From: Candidatus Opimibacter skivensis
GTDB lineage: Bacteria > Bacteroidota > Bacteroidia > Chitinophagales > Saprospiraceae
Assembly: GCA_016721905.1 (NCBI GenBank)
Contig: JADKHH010000023.1
Location: forward strand, 1-64,000
Direction: 5' to 3'
Length of the DNA stretch: 64,000 nucleotides
A program made the position numbers and the translations under genes. Under the pieces are notes generated by a model. That model ran no database searches. It was not told the DNA's origin and was given only the letters and a program-made list of their open reading frames with translations. The first letter of the stretch is position 1, and every line of letters begins with the position of its first letter. Below, one piece after another: positions 38,929 to 48,432 of this stretch.

Positions 38929-41916
38929 ATGAATAAACTACTACAGCGTTTTGTAATGCTGGCTGTCTTTTGGGTCATGGGCATGGGCTTCGTAGAAGCA
39001 CAGCGGACCGTTACAGGAACAGTCACAGACCAGGCGGGTGAACCAATGATCGGAGTTAATATCCTGGTTTTGGGGACCACCGTCGGAACCGTCTCGGATT
39101 TTGATGGCGGATATACACTGCAGGTGCCAGCAGGCGCCACTCAATTGCAGTTTTCTTACACCGGTTATGATGCGGTTATCAAGGATTTAGGTACTGCCAG
39201 TCGCCTTGATGCTATCATGGCTGAAGGAGCCATCCTGGAAGATGTCGTGGTGACAGGTTATGGAACTGTAAAGCGTGAAAACGTAACCGGTTCTATAGCA
39301 ACCGTCAAGAACGAAGATTTTAACAAGGGTTCGATTACATCCCCTCAGGAATTACTTGCAGGTAAAGTGCCCGGGGTAAGTGTCATCACGAATGGCGAAC
39401 CAGGTGGCTCGCCAATCATCAGAATCCGGGGAGGATCTTCTCTGGGGGCGATCAATGATCCACTTATCATTATTGATGGTATTCCGGTTGCCAACAACCT
39501 GATCAGTGGTTCAAGGAATAATCTGAATATCGTCAACCCAAATGATATTGAAACGTTTACGGTTTTGAAGGATGCTTCTGCAACGGCGATCTATGGCTCA
39601 CGCGCTTCCAATGGTGTGATTATCATCACCACCAAGAAAGGTGCAGTTGGGTCAAAGTTTGGTGTTGAATATAATGGCAGCGCAGGAATCAGTCAGGTGG
39701 CCCGTCGTGCTGACCCGCTCAGTGCTGATGAATTCAGAGATCTGGTAGCTACACGATTTGACGCAACCCACCCGGCTCAAGGGCTGTTGGGAACAGCAAA
39801 TACTGACTGGCAGGACGAGATTTTACAGGATGCTTTTTATCAGGACCATAATCTCAGTCTTCGCGGTGGAATTGGTGAAATACCTTACCGCCTATCTTTC
39901 GGGTATACTGATAAAGATGGCTTGATCAAGACGGATAATTTTAACAGGATTTCAGGAGCCGTCAATATCAATCCACGGTTGTTGGACAATAAACTTCAGT
40001 TAAACCTAAGTGCGAAGGGTATGGTGGATAAAAACCATTTCGCGGAGCAAGGTGCTCTCGGAGCTGCTGTTGCTTTTGATCCAACCCAGCCTGTCTTTAG
40101 TGGCGACACTGCTTATGGAGGTTATTTTACCTGGTTGAACAATGATGGTACTCCAAGCACATTGAGCCCGGACAATCCTGTGGCTTTATTAAACCAGAGA
40201 AACAACAATTCAACAGTCAACAGGTATATCCTTGGTGCTGAAATTGATTATCGCCTTTGGTTCCTTGAAGACCTGAGAGTAAACCTCAATCTGGGGTATG
40301 ATCATTCTGATAGTGAAGGAACAGTATACGTGCCAACAAATGCCGCCTTTAATTACAGTACAGGCGGTATTGACCAGCTCTATGGTCAGGAAATAAAAAA
40401 TGAATTGCTTGAAACGTATCTTAACTATAACAAAGAAATCAGCAGTGATTTTGCAATGGACTTGATGGCAGGTTATTCCTGGCAACATTTCTGGTTCCAG
40501 AATTATGGCGTTACAACCACTGCTGCATCCGAAATGGACACAACCTCTGCTTTTGATTATGATACCAGAGAGTATTATCTCCTTTCTCTTTTTGGCCGGG
40601 CCAATTTTACACTATTTGAAGATTTTCTCTTGACAGTGAGTGTTCGTCGGGATGGAACTTCCAGATTTGCATCTGACAATCGTTGGGGTACATTCCCGGG
40701 TGTTGCTGCAGCATGGAAAATTACAGACAATAGCGCCGGTGACCCATTAGGACTCAAATTAAGATTAAGCTGGGGTGTAACCGGTCAACAGGGTATTAAT
40801 AATGACCAAAATTATTATCCATATCTGCCAGTTTATCAATCATCGACGCCAACTGCTCAATATCCATTTGGAGGACAATATATTACCACCCTCAGGCCGA
40901 ATGGCTATGATCAGAAAATCAAGTGGGAAGAAACAACAACCTATAATGCAGGTTTGGATTATTCTGTTCTGGATAATCGTCTCTTTGGTTCTGTTGATTT
41001 CTATATCCGGGAAACAAAAGATCTCTTAAATTTTGTTCCTGTTCCTGCGGGTACCAATCTGACTAACTACCTCAATACAAACGTAGGTAATCTCACCAAC
41101 AAGGGTGTAGAAGTGGCTATCAATACAGTTCCATGGCGCAAAGGCAATAATGAGTGGACACTTGGATTTAATGTGGCTCTCAATGAAAATGAAATCACCA
41201 AACTCACAGCTACGGATGACCCTAATTACCAGGGTATCCTGACCGGTGGTATCAGCGGTGGTGTAGGTAATAATGTTCAAATCCATTCTGTGGGATATCC
41301 TTCGTTCTCTTATTTTGTATTTGAACAAGTATATGATGCTGCGGGTGTTCCAATTGAAGGTCTCTATGTGGACCGGAATGGAGATGGTACAGTGACCCCG
41401 GATGATATGTATCGTTATAAGAAAGCAGCACCTGATGCGACGTTTGGATTTTACACTGGAGTGAATCTGGGAAATTTCGATTTGTCCTTAGGCGCTCGTG
41501 CGATGGTAGGCAACTATGTGTATAATAATAATCTGGCTAGTCAGGGTGTTTATGATTTTGTCTACAACAGTTCTGGTGGAAGTGGCGGTGGATATCTGAA
41601 CAATGTTGATTCACAGACAGAGGCACTTGATATTAATACCCCTCGGTACTTTTCAGATCATTATGTGCAGGATGGATCATTCCTCAGAATAGATCATATC
41701 ACTGCCGGCTATGATTTTGGAAATATTGGTTCCGCTATCTCTTCGTTCAGACTTTCAATTACAGCTCAAAATCCATTACTGATCACAGGTTATGATGGAA
41801 TTGACCCTGAGATTGCATCCCGTGATATAACCACCAACAGTGTGGGTTTCGGTATTGATAATAATATCTATCCACGATCAAGGACATTCTTACTTGGCCT
41901 GAACGTTAAATTCTAA
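38929..41916 (+). CDS. SusC/RagA family TonB-linked outer membrane transporter
   Basis: This 995-residue protein has a signal peptide (MNKLLQRFVMLAVFWVMGMG, cleavage after VEA). A carboxypeptidase-regulatory-like domain follows (VTGTVTDQAGEPMIGVNILV ... GGYTLQV). The SusC signature at the plug start is present (DVVVTGYGTVKRENVTGSIA), then the plug (VPGVSVITNG...IRGGSS, DPLIIIDGIP, DATAIYGSRASNGVIIITTK) and the TonB-dependent barrel ending in FLLGLNVKF. With SusD it forms the lid-and-barrel importer for oligosaccharides, energised by TonB. It is the first gene of the susC-susD-susE operon. The frame is intact and the length normal. Confidence 0.96.
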   Translation: MNKLLQRFVMLAVFWVMGMGFVEAQRTVTGTVTDQAGEPMIGVNILVLGTTVGTVSDFDGGYTLQVPAGATQLQFSYTGYDAVIKDLGTASRLDAIMAEGAILEDVVVTGYGTVKRENVTGSIATVKNEDFNKGSITSPQELLAGKVPGVSVITNGEPGGSPIIRIRGGSSLGAINDPLIIIDGIPVANNLISGSRNNLNIVNPNDIETFTVLKDASATAIYGSRASNGVIIITTKKGAVGSKFGVEYNGSAGISQVARRADPLSADEFRDLVATRFDATHPAQGLLGTANTDWQDEILQDAFYQDHNLSLRGGIGEIPYRLSFGYTDKDGLIKTDNFNRISGAVNINPRLLDNKLQLNLSAKGMVDKNHFAEQGALGAAVAFDPTQPVFSGDTAYGGYFTWLNNDGTPSTLSPDNPVALLNQRNNNSTVNRYILGAEIDYRLWFLEDLRVNLNLGYDHSDSEGTVYVPTNAAFNYSTGGIDQLYGQEIKNELLETYLNYNKEISSDFAMDLMAGYSWQHFWFQNYGVTTTAASEMDTTSAFDYDTREYYLLSLFGRANFTLFEDFLLTVSVRRDGTSRFASDNRWGTFPGVAAAWKITDNSAGDPLGLKLRLSWGVTGQQGINNDQNYYPYLPVYQSSTPTAQYPFGGQYITTLRPNGYDQKIKWEETTTYNAGLDYSVLDNRLFGSVDFYIRETKDLLNFVPVPAGTNLTNYLNTNVGNLTNKGVEVAINTVPWRKGNNEWTLGFNVALNENEITKLTATDDPNYQGILTGGISGGVGNNVQIHSVGYPSFSYFVFEQVYDAAGVPIEGLYVDRNGDGTVTPDDMYRYKKAAPDATFGFYTGVNLGNFDLSLGARAMVGNYVYNNNLASQGVYDFVYNSSGGSGGGYLNNVDSQTEALDINTPRYFSDHYVQDGSFLRIDHITAGYDFGNIGSAISSFRLSITAQNPLLITGYDGIDPEIASRDITTNSVGFGIDNNIYPRSRTFLLGLNVKF

Positions 41917-41938
41917 ATTGCCCTAAACACAATATGAT

Positions 41939-44134
41939 ATGAAAAAAGTATCGATTTATAATTTGTTTTATCTCCTCTTACTGATGGCCGTACTTCCGGC
42001 TTGTTTCAATGATTTGGATACCGTTCCCATCGATGATGATTCGCAAACAGCTGATGCTGTCTATGAAAACCCTGAAGCATACCGTCAGGTGCTTGCCAAA
42101 TTGTACGGAGGACTTGCCGTCAGCGGACAACAAGGTCCTGCTGGCCAGGCAGATATCTCCGGTATCGATGAAGGTTTCGGCCAATACATCAGGGGATTAT
42201 GGTACCATCAGGAACTCACGACAGATGAAGCTGTGATCGGATGGAATGACCAGACGATCAAAGATTTTCATTACCAGAACTGGGATGCCAATGATGTATT
42301 CATCAATGCCTTCTATAGCCGTATCTTCTATCAGATATCATTATGCAACGAATACCTGCGGGAAACGACAGATGCCAAACTGGATGCGCGCGGAGTGACT
42401 GGTGATTTAAGAACGCAGATTGGATTCTATCGTGCAGAAGCTAGGTTCCTCAGAGCACTTAGCTACTGGCATGCTATGGATCATTTTGGTAATGTTCCAT
42501 TTGTAACCGAAAATGATGTTGTAGGTGCTTTCTTCCCACAGCAAATCAGCCGGGCTGACCTGTTTACGTATGTTGAAAGTGAACTGAAGGCAATTGAGGG
42601 CTCCCTGGTGGCGCCTAGAGCTAACGAGTATGGACGTGCTGATCAGGCTGCTGCATGGACTTTGCTTGCAAAAGTTTATCTCAATGCACAAGTCTATACA
42701 GGTACCGCTCGTAATACAGATTGTGTAACGTATTGCGAAAAGGTAATCAACGCAGGTTATACACTTGATGATAGTTATGAAGAAATGTTCCTGGCCGATA
42801 ATAACACTTCGCCAGAATTTATCTTCTCTGTTGCTTTTGATGGATTGAAAACCCAAACATGGGGAGGAACCACCTTTATCGTACACGCACCTGTTGGCGG
42901 CTCCATGCTTCCTGCAGATTTTGGTATCGATGGCGGATGGGGTGGTGTTCGCACGACAAGTGCTATCGTTGCTAAATTCCCTGCAGTGGGTTCCGGGAGT
43001 GTAGTTGTAGCGCCAAATCCTGGCAATACAACATATCCGGTTTTATATGTTCCAGGAGGTTATCAGGGTTGGGATCCAACGAAGACGACCACCGTACTTG
43101 CTTCTGCCAATGTAGATGGCAAATATGAGGGTTACTTATATTTCCCTGATGCAAATACAGAATTCAAGTTTGCGGATGGACCGTCATGGGATGTAAATTA
43201 CGGCGATACTGGTGCTGATGGCGTACTTGATGCAGGAGGTGATAATATCAAAGCTGTTGATCCGGGAATGTATAAAATTGATGTTGATCTCAACACGCTT
43301 ACCTACACCTTGTTAAAGACAGAATGGGGACTCATTGGTTCTGCTACACCAGGTGGCTGGGATTCAGATCAGAATCTAACGTATGATGCCACTGCAAATA
43401 CTTGGAGCATTCAGCTTGACCTGGTTCCAGGTGATATCAAGTTCCGCGCAAACGATGACTGGGGCTTGAACTATGGTGATAACGGTAATGATGCCTTACT
43501 TGAAAAAGACGGATCAAACATCGCCATTGCCAATGCAGGTAACTACAGAATCACGCTGTTCCTTGACAAACCTGATCATACCTATTCCATAGAGTTGACC
43601 AGTTTTGACAAGCGCGCTTTATTTGTTACAGAAGGCCAATCGCTTGATATCGATGATATCGCCCAGTTTTCTAACGGATACGCAGTTGCCAAATGGAGGA
43701 ATGTAACTTCTACTGGCCAGCAAGGATCACATCCTGTTCATGTGGATACTGATTTTCCAATGTTCCGCCTGGCAGATGTATACCTGATGTATGCTGAAGC
43801 CGTATTGCGTGGTGGAGGTGGTAATGTGGCATCTGCTGTCAATTACGTTAACGAAATCAGAAACAGAGCGTATAATGGTGCTTCAGGAAATGTTGATCAA
43901 AGTTCATTGACACTTGACTTTATCCTCGATGAGCGCGCCCGTGAGTTGTTGTGGGAAGGACATCGCCGGACTGACCTTGTACGTTATGGACGCTTCGCCA
44001 ATACAGACTACTTATGGCAATGGAAAGGTGGCGTGAAGGAAGGTACATCTGTCAGTGCGAATTACAATCTGTTCCCTATTCCATCTGCTGACATGGGTGC
44101 TAATCCTAATCTCCAGCAAAATGACGGGTATTAA
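41939..44134 (+). CDS. SusD/RagB family lipoprotein with an inserted SusE-like domain pair
   Basis: The lipoprotein signal ends VLPAC. The N-terminal part (residues about 25-345) is SusD: ADAVYENPEAYRQVLAKLYG, FYSRIFYQISLCNEYLRET, GFYRAEARFLRALSYWHAMD and FGNVPFVTEND. The C-terminal part is SusD too: FPMFRLADVYLMYAEAVLRG, YVNEIRNRAY, LDFILDERARELLWEGHRRT and DLVRYGRF. Between them, residues about 360-553 are a two-part domain found in the next gene, susE: GYQGWDPTKTTTVLA ... GPSWDVNYGD ... EWGLIGSATPGGWDSDQNLT ... IKFRANDDWGLNYGDNG. At 731 residues the protein is about 190 longer than a usual SusD. The insertion suggests an extra glycan-binding site on the lid. It lies 22 bases after susC. 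Confidence 0.93.
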   Translation: MKKVSIYNLFYLLLLMAVLPACFNDLDTVPIDDDSQTADAVYENPEAYRQVLAKLYGGLAVSGQQGPAGQADISGIDEGFGQYIRGLWYHQELTTDEAVIGWNDQTIKDFHYQNWDANDVFINAFYSRIFYQISLCNEYLRETTDAKLDARGVTGDLRTQIGFYRAEARFLRALSYWHAMDHFGNVPFVTENDVVGAFFPQQISRADLFTYVESELKAIEGSLVAPRANEYGRADQAAAWTLLAKVYLNAQVYTGTARNTDCVTYCEKVINAGYTLDDSYEEMFLADNNTSPEFIFSVAFDGLKTQTWGGTTFIVHAPVGGSMLPADFGIDGGWGGVRTTSAIVAKFPAVGSGSVVVAPNPGNTTYPVLYVPGGYQGWDPTKTTTVLASANVDGKYEGYLYFPDANTEFKFADGPSWDVNYGDTGADGVLDAGGDNIKAVDPGMYKIDVDLNTLTYTLLKTEWGLIGSATPGGWDSDQNLTYDATANTWSIQLDLVPGDIKFRANDDWGLNYGDNGNDALLEKDGSNIAIANAGNYRITLFLDKPDHTYSIELTSFDKRALFVTEGQSLDIDDIAQFSNGYAVAKWRNVTSTGQQGSHPVHVDTDFPMFRLADVYLMYAEAVLRGGGGNVASAVNYVNEIRNRAYNGASGNVDQSSLTLDFILDERARELLWEGHRRTDLVRYGRFANTDYLWQWKGGVKEGTSVSANYNLFPIPSADMGANPNLQQNDGY

Positions 44135-44170
44135 TCGTATTCAAATTCTGAAGCAATAAAAAATAACAAT

Positions 44171-45199
44171 ATGAAATTTATAAAATATATCGTCTTATCC
44201 GGATTGGTAGGCATCGCCCTCTGGTCTTGTACTGACGACAGTCTTGGTCCTGTACTCCAAAAAAATGGAGGATTGGAAATTACGTCACCAGCAACAGGAG
44301 CCTCATGGATATTGAATGATTCTACGGATGCCGTATTCACCTGGAATGGTGCAGATTATGGCTTTGCAGCAGGCACCACGTACACACTTCAAATGGATGT
44401 CGCTGGTAGTAACTTTGCAAGCCCTGGTGTGTTAGGAAATGTAAATGCGTTGACTGTCATTGTGAGCCAGGATGAAATCAATAACATTTTGCTGGCTAAA
44501 GAACTTGAAGGCAACGTACCGGCAAATATTGACTTCAGGGTGATCGCATCAGTCAGTCCTGATATCGCTAATGATACTTCACCTGTCCGGACCATTTCAA
44601 TCACACCTTATCCTTCAAATGTACTGATCCCGCAACTGCAGGTTCCAGGTAGCTATCAAGGATGGTCTCCGGCAGATAGTACGACTGCTGTATATTCTCC
44701 TACAAGCAATAGTCAGTATGAAGGGTATGTGTACTTCAATATTGACAATGCATTCTACAAGTACACAGTCGGTCCTAGCTGGGATACCAATTATGGCGAT
44801 AATGGTGGTGATGGTTCTCTGGACCAGGGTGGATCAGATATTGCCGCAGGTGCAGCCGGGGTTTACAAACTCAATGCTAACCTGAATCAATTAACCCATA
44901 CACAGTTACGCACTGACTGGGGACTCATCGGTTCTGCGACTCCTGGAGGCTGGGATGCTGATCAGAACCTGACCTACGATCCGGTGACTAAGAAATTTTC
45001 TATCACCCTTGACCTGGTCGCTGGCGAAATCAAGTTCCGGGCTAATGATGACTGGGCATTTAATTTCGGTGATGATGGCAATAATAAGACCTTGGAATAT
45101 AATGGTGCCAATATTGCTGTTGCGGAAGCAGGTAATTACACGATTGACCTCCAGATCGTCGGCGTTCCTAAGTACAGGTATGCGATCACGAAGAATTAA
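44171..45199 (+). CDS. SusE-like outer membrane glycan-binding lipoprotein
   Basis: The lipoprotein signal is MKFIKYIVLSGLVGIALWSC. Residues about 30-135 are a SusE N-terminal domain (ITSPATGASWILNDSTDAVF ... VSPDIANDTSPVRTISI). Residues about 155-342 are the two-part domain shared with the adjacent SusD: LQVPGSYQGWSPAD, VGPSWDTNYGDNGGDG, DWGLIGSATPGGWDADQNLT and IKFRANDDWAFNFGDDGNN. SusE/SusF-type proteins bind polysaccharide on the cell surface through such repeats. The gene is the last of the susCDE operon, 37 bases after susD and followed by a strong terminator. Confidence 0.9.
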   Translation: MKFIKYIVLSGLVGIALWSCTDDSLGPVLQKNGGLEITSPATGASWILNDSTDAVFTWNGADYGFAAGTTYTLQMDVAGSNFASPGVLGNVNALTVIVSQDEINNILLAKELEGNVPANIDFRVIASVSPDIANDTSPVRTISITPYPSNVLIPQLQVPGSYQGWSPADSTTAVYSPTSNSQYEGYVYFNIDNAFYKYTVGPSWDTNYGDNGGDGSLDQGGSDIAAGAAGVYKLNANLNQLTHTQLRTDWGLIGSATPGGWDADQNLTYDPVTKKFSITLDLVAGEIKFRANDDWAFNFGDDGNNKTLEYNGANIAVAEAGNYTIDLQIVGVPKYRYAITKN

Positions 45200-45220
45200 A
45201 GAATAAGATTTAATTGGTTT

Positions 45221-45255
45221 AAAAAGGCAGTGATGAAAGTCACTGCCTTTTTTTT
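45221..45255 (+). terminator. Rho-independent terminator of susC-D-E
   Basis: A perfect 13-bp stem (AAAAAGGCAGTGA / TCACTGCCTTTTT) with a TGAAAG loop is followed by more T, 22 bases after the susE stop. The 5' A-run makes it potentially bidirectional. Confidence 0.95.
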
Positions 45256-45266
45256 GTGATCCGGCA

Positions 45267-45575
45267 GACCCCCTACCCCCTGAAAGGGGGAGTAGATAAA
45301 CTTCATCGACCCCGCTGTTTGAAGTTTGGAATCCCGCTGTTTGAAGTTTGCAACTTCAAACCCATATCTCCATCATGGATTTACAGCATGATCATTTAAA
45401 GGCAGTTTGCAACTGCCAATGGTCACCCCCTCCAACGATATTTGATTTTTACTTAGCAGTTACAAACTGCTTTGGCCAGATCAGATAATAACCAGATAAT
45501 TCGGAAATGGCTTTGAAGTTGCAAACTTCAAAGAGCTTGAATAAATCTAGTCCCCCTTTCAGGGGGTAGGGGGTC
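45267..45575. repeat. Nested-palindrome (MITE-like) element 3, about 309 bp
   Basis: The arms at 45267-45295 and 45547-45575 are inverted copies with 28 of 29 positions matching (GACCCCCTACCCCCTG...). Each arm is also self-complementary (CCCCCTGAAAGGGGG). The interior has three further inverted pairs built on TTTGAAGTTTGCAACTTCAAA and GCAGTTTGCAACTGC-type words. It sits between convergent genes. No coding content. Confidence 0.85.
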
Positions 45576-45585
45576 AGACGAGTCA

Positions 45586-47025
45586 TCACCGAATTGGTAT
45601 GCAGAGCCTTTCACTCAATGGTGCGGAAACTTTATCCTGAAGGGAAACGATATAACATCCAGGCAATATACCTGAAACAGGAATTCGTAATGCATTTCCA
45701 TATGGTGAAGTTATGTCAACGGATTGCATCAATTTACCATCCATGGCATGAAGTCTAAATTTGTATGGATACACTTGTGGGGTATCTTCCATAAACTCAA
45801 TAATGATTTGATCGTCGGCATAGTATAATTTCAGTTTGTTCAAAGCAGTTCCATTGTCCTGGGTCGATGAAGTAAAATCATACGCATGCTTCATCCACCC
45901 AATCCCACCATCAGCTATGACCGCGTTGTCAAAATCAAAGAAGGTTGCATTGTCCCATGAGGAGCCTTGCACCCAAGGTGTAAAGCATTCTGTGCTGACC
46001 CATGCTGGTTCCCAATAGATCACTCCTTTGCCACCATGGTCTATCACCGTTTGGGTCAGATCCGTCATCCATTTTTTTTGATTGGCAGGACTGAGTGGTG
46101 CATAGGATGGATGGGTATTGAATAGGATATTATTTGCAGCATCCGCATTCTGTGTCGTCCATCCGTACGCGGTTTCAAAGACCATGACTTCTTTGCCTGG
46201 GTAGTCTTCTCTTAAAGAGGTGATCAACTGCCCCACTTGTGGGATCGTCACCGGTTGATGCCACTGCCAGTAATAGGAGATACCAATGATGTCAAATCCT
46301 GTGAAGCCATTGTTTACAAATTGCTCCACATACCAAGCGACGTCAGATGGGTCTGCAATATGGATGGCTGTTTTGATAGGTACACTGTAGGTCGCGCTTA
46401 TTTCTTCAATAGCGGTGAGTGCGGTTTGAAATAAGAAAACATTTCGTTGCCAGTCGACAGACCATCCCTGATCATTGACTTCCTGGGACAGCAATATTCC
46501 TCTATTGGTTTCATTGCCGATCTGTATGATATCCGGCAGCAGACCCTCATCACCAAGCCTGGTCAAGGTGTACAAAATGTAGTTACGTAAAGAATCACCA
46601 AGGACAGGCTGATTGTCTACGACAGCGGCCCATGCAACCGGTACAACCTGGTGGCCCGGGTCCGCCCATGTATCAGAGAGATGATAATCCAGCAAGACTT
46701 GAAAACCAAGCGTTTTAGCACGAATGATTGATTTACGCACATCTTCGAAATCGCTATACCGCTCTCCGTCATTTAACTCATCATACCAGGAAGGAGTATG
46801 CCATAAACGGAACCTGACCAGGTTCGCCCCTTTTTCCACAAACAGACCATATGGGTTAATGGGGGTACCATTTTCGTAGTATACAGCACCACAGCGCTCC
46901 ATCTCATTGACATAGGAAAGGTCAGCACCAAAATAGAAAGGTTGTGCATAAGCTCGTGTTAAGCTCATCGACATGACCAACAGGCATAGGCCCGTTTTGA
47001 TCAGCGAGACAGATCCTTTTATCAT
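45586..47025 (-). CDS. GH53 endo-beta-1,4-galactanase with T9SS sorting domain
   Basis: I start at ATG 47025 (MIKGSVSLIKTGLCLLVMSM), which opens the signal peptide. The body is GH53: FYFGADLSYVNEMERCGAVY, GANLVRFRLWHTPSW, VLLDYHLSDTWADPGHQ, IIQIGNETNRGIL with the acid/base glutamate near residue 172, and VMVFETAYGWT with the nucleophile near residue 284. GH53 enzymes cut beta-1,4-galactan, such as pectin side chains. The last 80 or so residues form a T9SS sorting domain (YKFRLHAMDGKLMQSVDIT ... GILPGCYIVSLQDK), so the enzyme is surface-exposed or released. It lies five bases after the DUF3078 gene in the same operon. Confidence 0.93.
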   Translation of the reverse strand: MIKGSVSLIKTGLCLLVMSMSLTRAYAQPFYFGADLSYVNEMERCGAVYYENGTPINPYGLFVEKGANLVRFRLWHTPSWYDELNDGERYSDFEDVRKSIIRAKTLGFQVLLDYHLSDTWADPGHQVVPVAWAAVVDNQPVLGDSLRNYILYTLTRLGDEGLLPDIIQIGNETNRGILLSQEVNDQGWSVDWQRNVFLFQTALTAIEEISATYSVPIKTAIHIADPSDVAWYVEQFVNNGFTGFDIIGISYYWQWHQPVTIPQVGQLITSLREDYPGKEVMVFETAYGWTTQNADAANNILFNTHPSYAPLSPANQKKWMTDLTQTVIDHGGKGVIYWEPAWVSTECFTPWVQGSSWDNATFFDFDNAVIADGGIGWMKHAYDFTSSTQDNGTALNKLKLYYADDQIIIEFMEDTPQVYPYKFRLHAMDGKLMQSVDITSPYGNALRIPVSGILPGCYIVSLQDKVSAPLSERLCIPIR

Positions 47026-47030
47026 GGAGT

Positions 47031-47978
47031 TTATTTTCCGAGTGCAAGGTATGTCAAGCCGAATACCCAATAAGTTTGAAGAGGATTATCCGTGCGTCCT
47101 GCCGCCAGGGCCTCCTGTTTGTTGCCCCGCAGACCAAAATCAAGCCCGATCCCAAATCCTTTGACAGAGGTGGTCAAGCCATTGATCCAGGTCCAGTTGG
47201 AGAGATTTTTACCTTGATAACTCATGAATGCGGAAAGGTTGGACGTCCAGTTGAGCCCTTTGACGATTTCACGCTTGTAATCTGCAACTACTTTTGCACC
47301 AACCGAACTTTTATAATCAAATCCTCCATCAGAGAATACAAAATTGTAATTCAATGGATGAATCACCACAACGAGGTCCGTGATGGGTGTCCATGTTGCA
47401 CCCACCCCGATATCCAGGAATCCGGGATTATTGATATTGTGCAGTAGAGAAGATCGATATTCTGCCAGTGTTGAAATCGCCCATGTCTTGCTCAGCTTGT
47501 ATCCGAAGAGGCTGGTAACATTGAAGGCGTCTGAGGTCACCTTAAAATCTTTATTGTCATCATTCGGATCGTCCTCATCGTCAAATTTCTGCCAGCCAAG
47601 GGCTACATTCAGGTTGTTTCGCCAGAAGTATTTCTTTTGATCGAGGTTAGCAAATCCATTGCCTGTAAAACCGATGCTGATGGCATTGGTATTTGGTGAT
47701 TCCTTGGACAGCCAGTCGCTGTAATTGGAAATGTTAAAGCCAATGTTGCCACGCGCGCCTATATCCCATCGAGGATAAGGGGTGATTTTATCGGTCAGGT
47801 CAGCCACTTCGGTCTTGAGGGCATCGACTGTGGCAGTCAGGTCCTTGAGCTGTGCTTCAAGGGATGTGAGTTCAGTTGCTTTTGCTTCTTTCAAGACCGT
47901 GAGTTCTTCGGTGGTCTGAGCTTGAGCAAATCCAATGGAAAAGCAAATAATAGACAGGAGTAGTATTCTGTTTCTCAT
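47031..47978 (-). CDS. DUF3078 domain protein, outer-membrane beta-barrel-like, with coiled coil
   Basis: ATG 47978 opens a clear signal peptide (MRNRILLLSIICFSIGFAQA). An upstream ATG at 48002 is less likely. Residues about 25-70 are a heptad-rich coiled coil (LTSLEAQLKDLTATVDALKT, then EVADL). The rest is the DUF3078 beta-rich domain seen in Bacteroidota outer-membrane proteins (GNIGFNISNYSDWL, YFWRNNLNVALGWQKFDDED, WTPITDLVVVIHPLNYNF, FGLRGNK). Length and coiled coil fit a barrel with a periplasmic stalk (inference). It is the first gene of the operon with GH53, so it may take part in galactan use. Its role is unproven. Confidence 0.8.
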   Translation of the reverse strand: MRNRILLLSIICFSIGFAQAQTTEELTVLKEAKATELTSLEAQLKDLTATVDALKTEVADLTDKITPYPRWDIGARGNIGFNISNYSDWLSKESPNTNAISIGFTGNGFANLDQKKYFWRNNLNVALGWQKFDDEDDPNDDNKDFKVTSDAFNVTSLFGYKLSKTWAISTLAEYRSSLLHNINNPGFLDIGVGATWTPITDLVVVIHPLNYNFVFSDGGFDYKSSVGAKVVADYKREIVKGLNWTSNLSAFMSYQGKNLSNWTWINGLTTSVKGFGIGLDFGLRGNKQEALAAGRTDNPLQTYWVFGLTYLALGK

Positions 47979-48198
47979 AGTGTATTTAGGTTTAGAGTTC
48001 AATTCCTGCAGTAAAACTAATCAAAATGTTTTCTGCACAAAACCGTTAAAGAAGGCTCCTTTGATCCATAAATCGCCAATCTAAAACTAAACCCATTTTC
48101 TATTCAGTCGAAGATGTACAAACAATAAAAATTGTAGATGTAAATCTACAGTTGAGTTTAGGGATTACAAGTTCAGAAATGCCTCATGCGCTGTACAT

Positions 48199-48369
48199 AA
48201 CTCACCCCCCGCCCTCTCTTTAATTTGATCTCATGTACGCATTTGATACACCGGGAAGAGAGGGTGCCTGATTTTGAGTGCAACACATAATTGTGAAAGG
48301 CGAATTTGCTATTGAAAGAAAAATCTGTCTCCAGACAGACCCTCTGCCCTCTGCTCTATGCACTATGCT
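48199..48369. repeat. Dispersed about 170-bp repeat, copy A
   Basis: It runs from aactcacccccc, through gagaggg, agtgcaacaca and aaggcga, to gaaaaatctgtctccagaca and ctatgc words. The same order of words occurs in copy B on the other side of the oxygenase gene, in the same orientation. The GTCTCCAGAC core is a small hairpin. The rest of the gap 48003-48432 holds no gene. Confidence 0.8.
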
Positions 48370-48432
48370 CATACCTTACCTTACTCTCTTACCTCTCACT
48401 CTCTTACCTCCAAAAGCGTAGCTTTGAAGGAC

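Noticed and set aside
48358..48432. Longer start for the 2OG-Fe(II) oxygenase
   Set aside because: The extra 25 residues come from CTTACTCTCTTACC low-complexity DNA; the family fold starts after ATG 48433.
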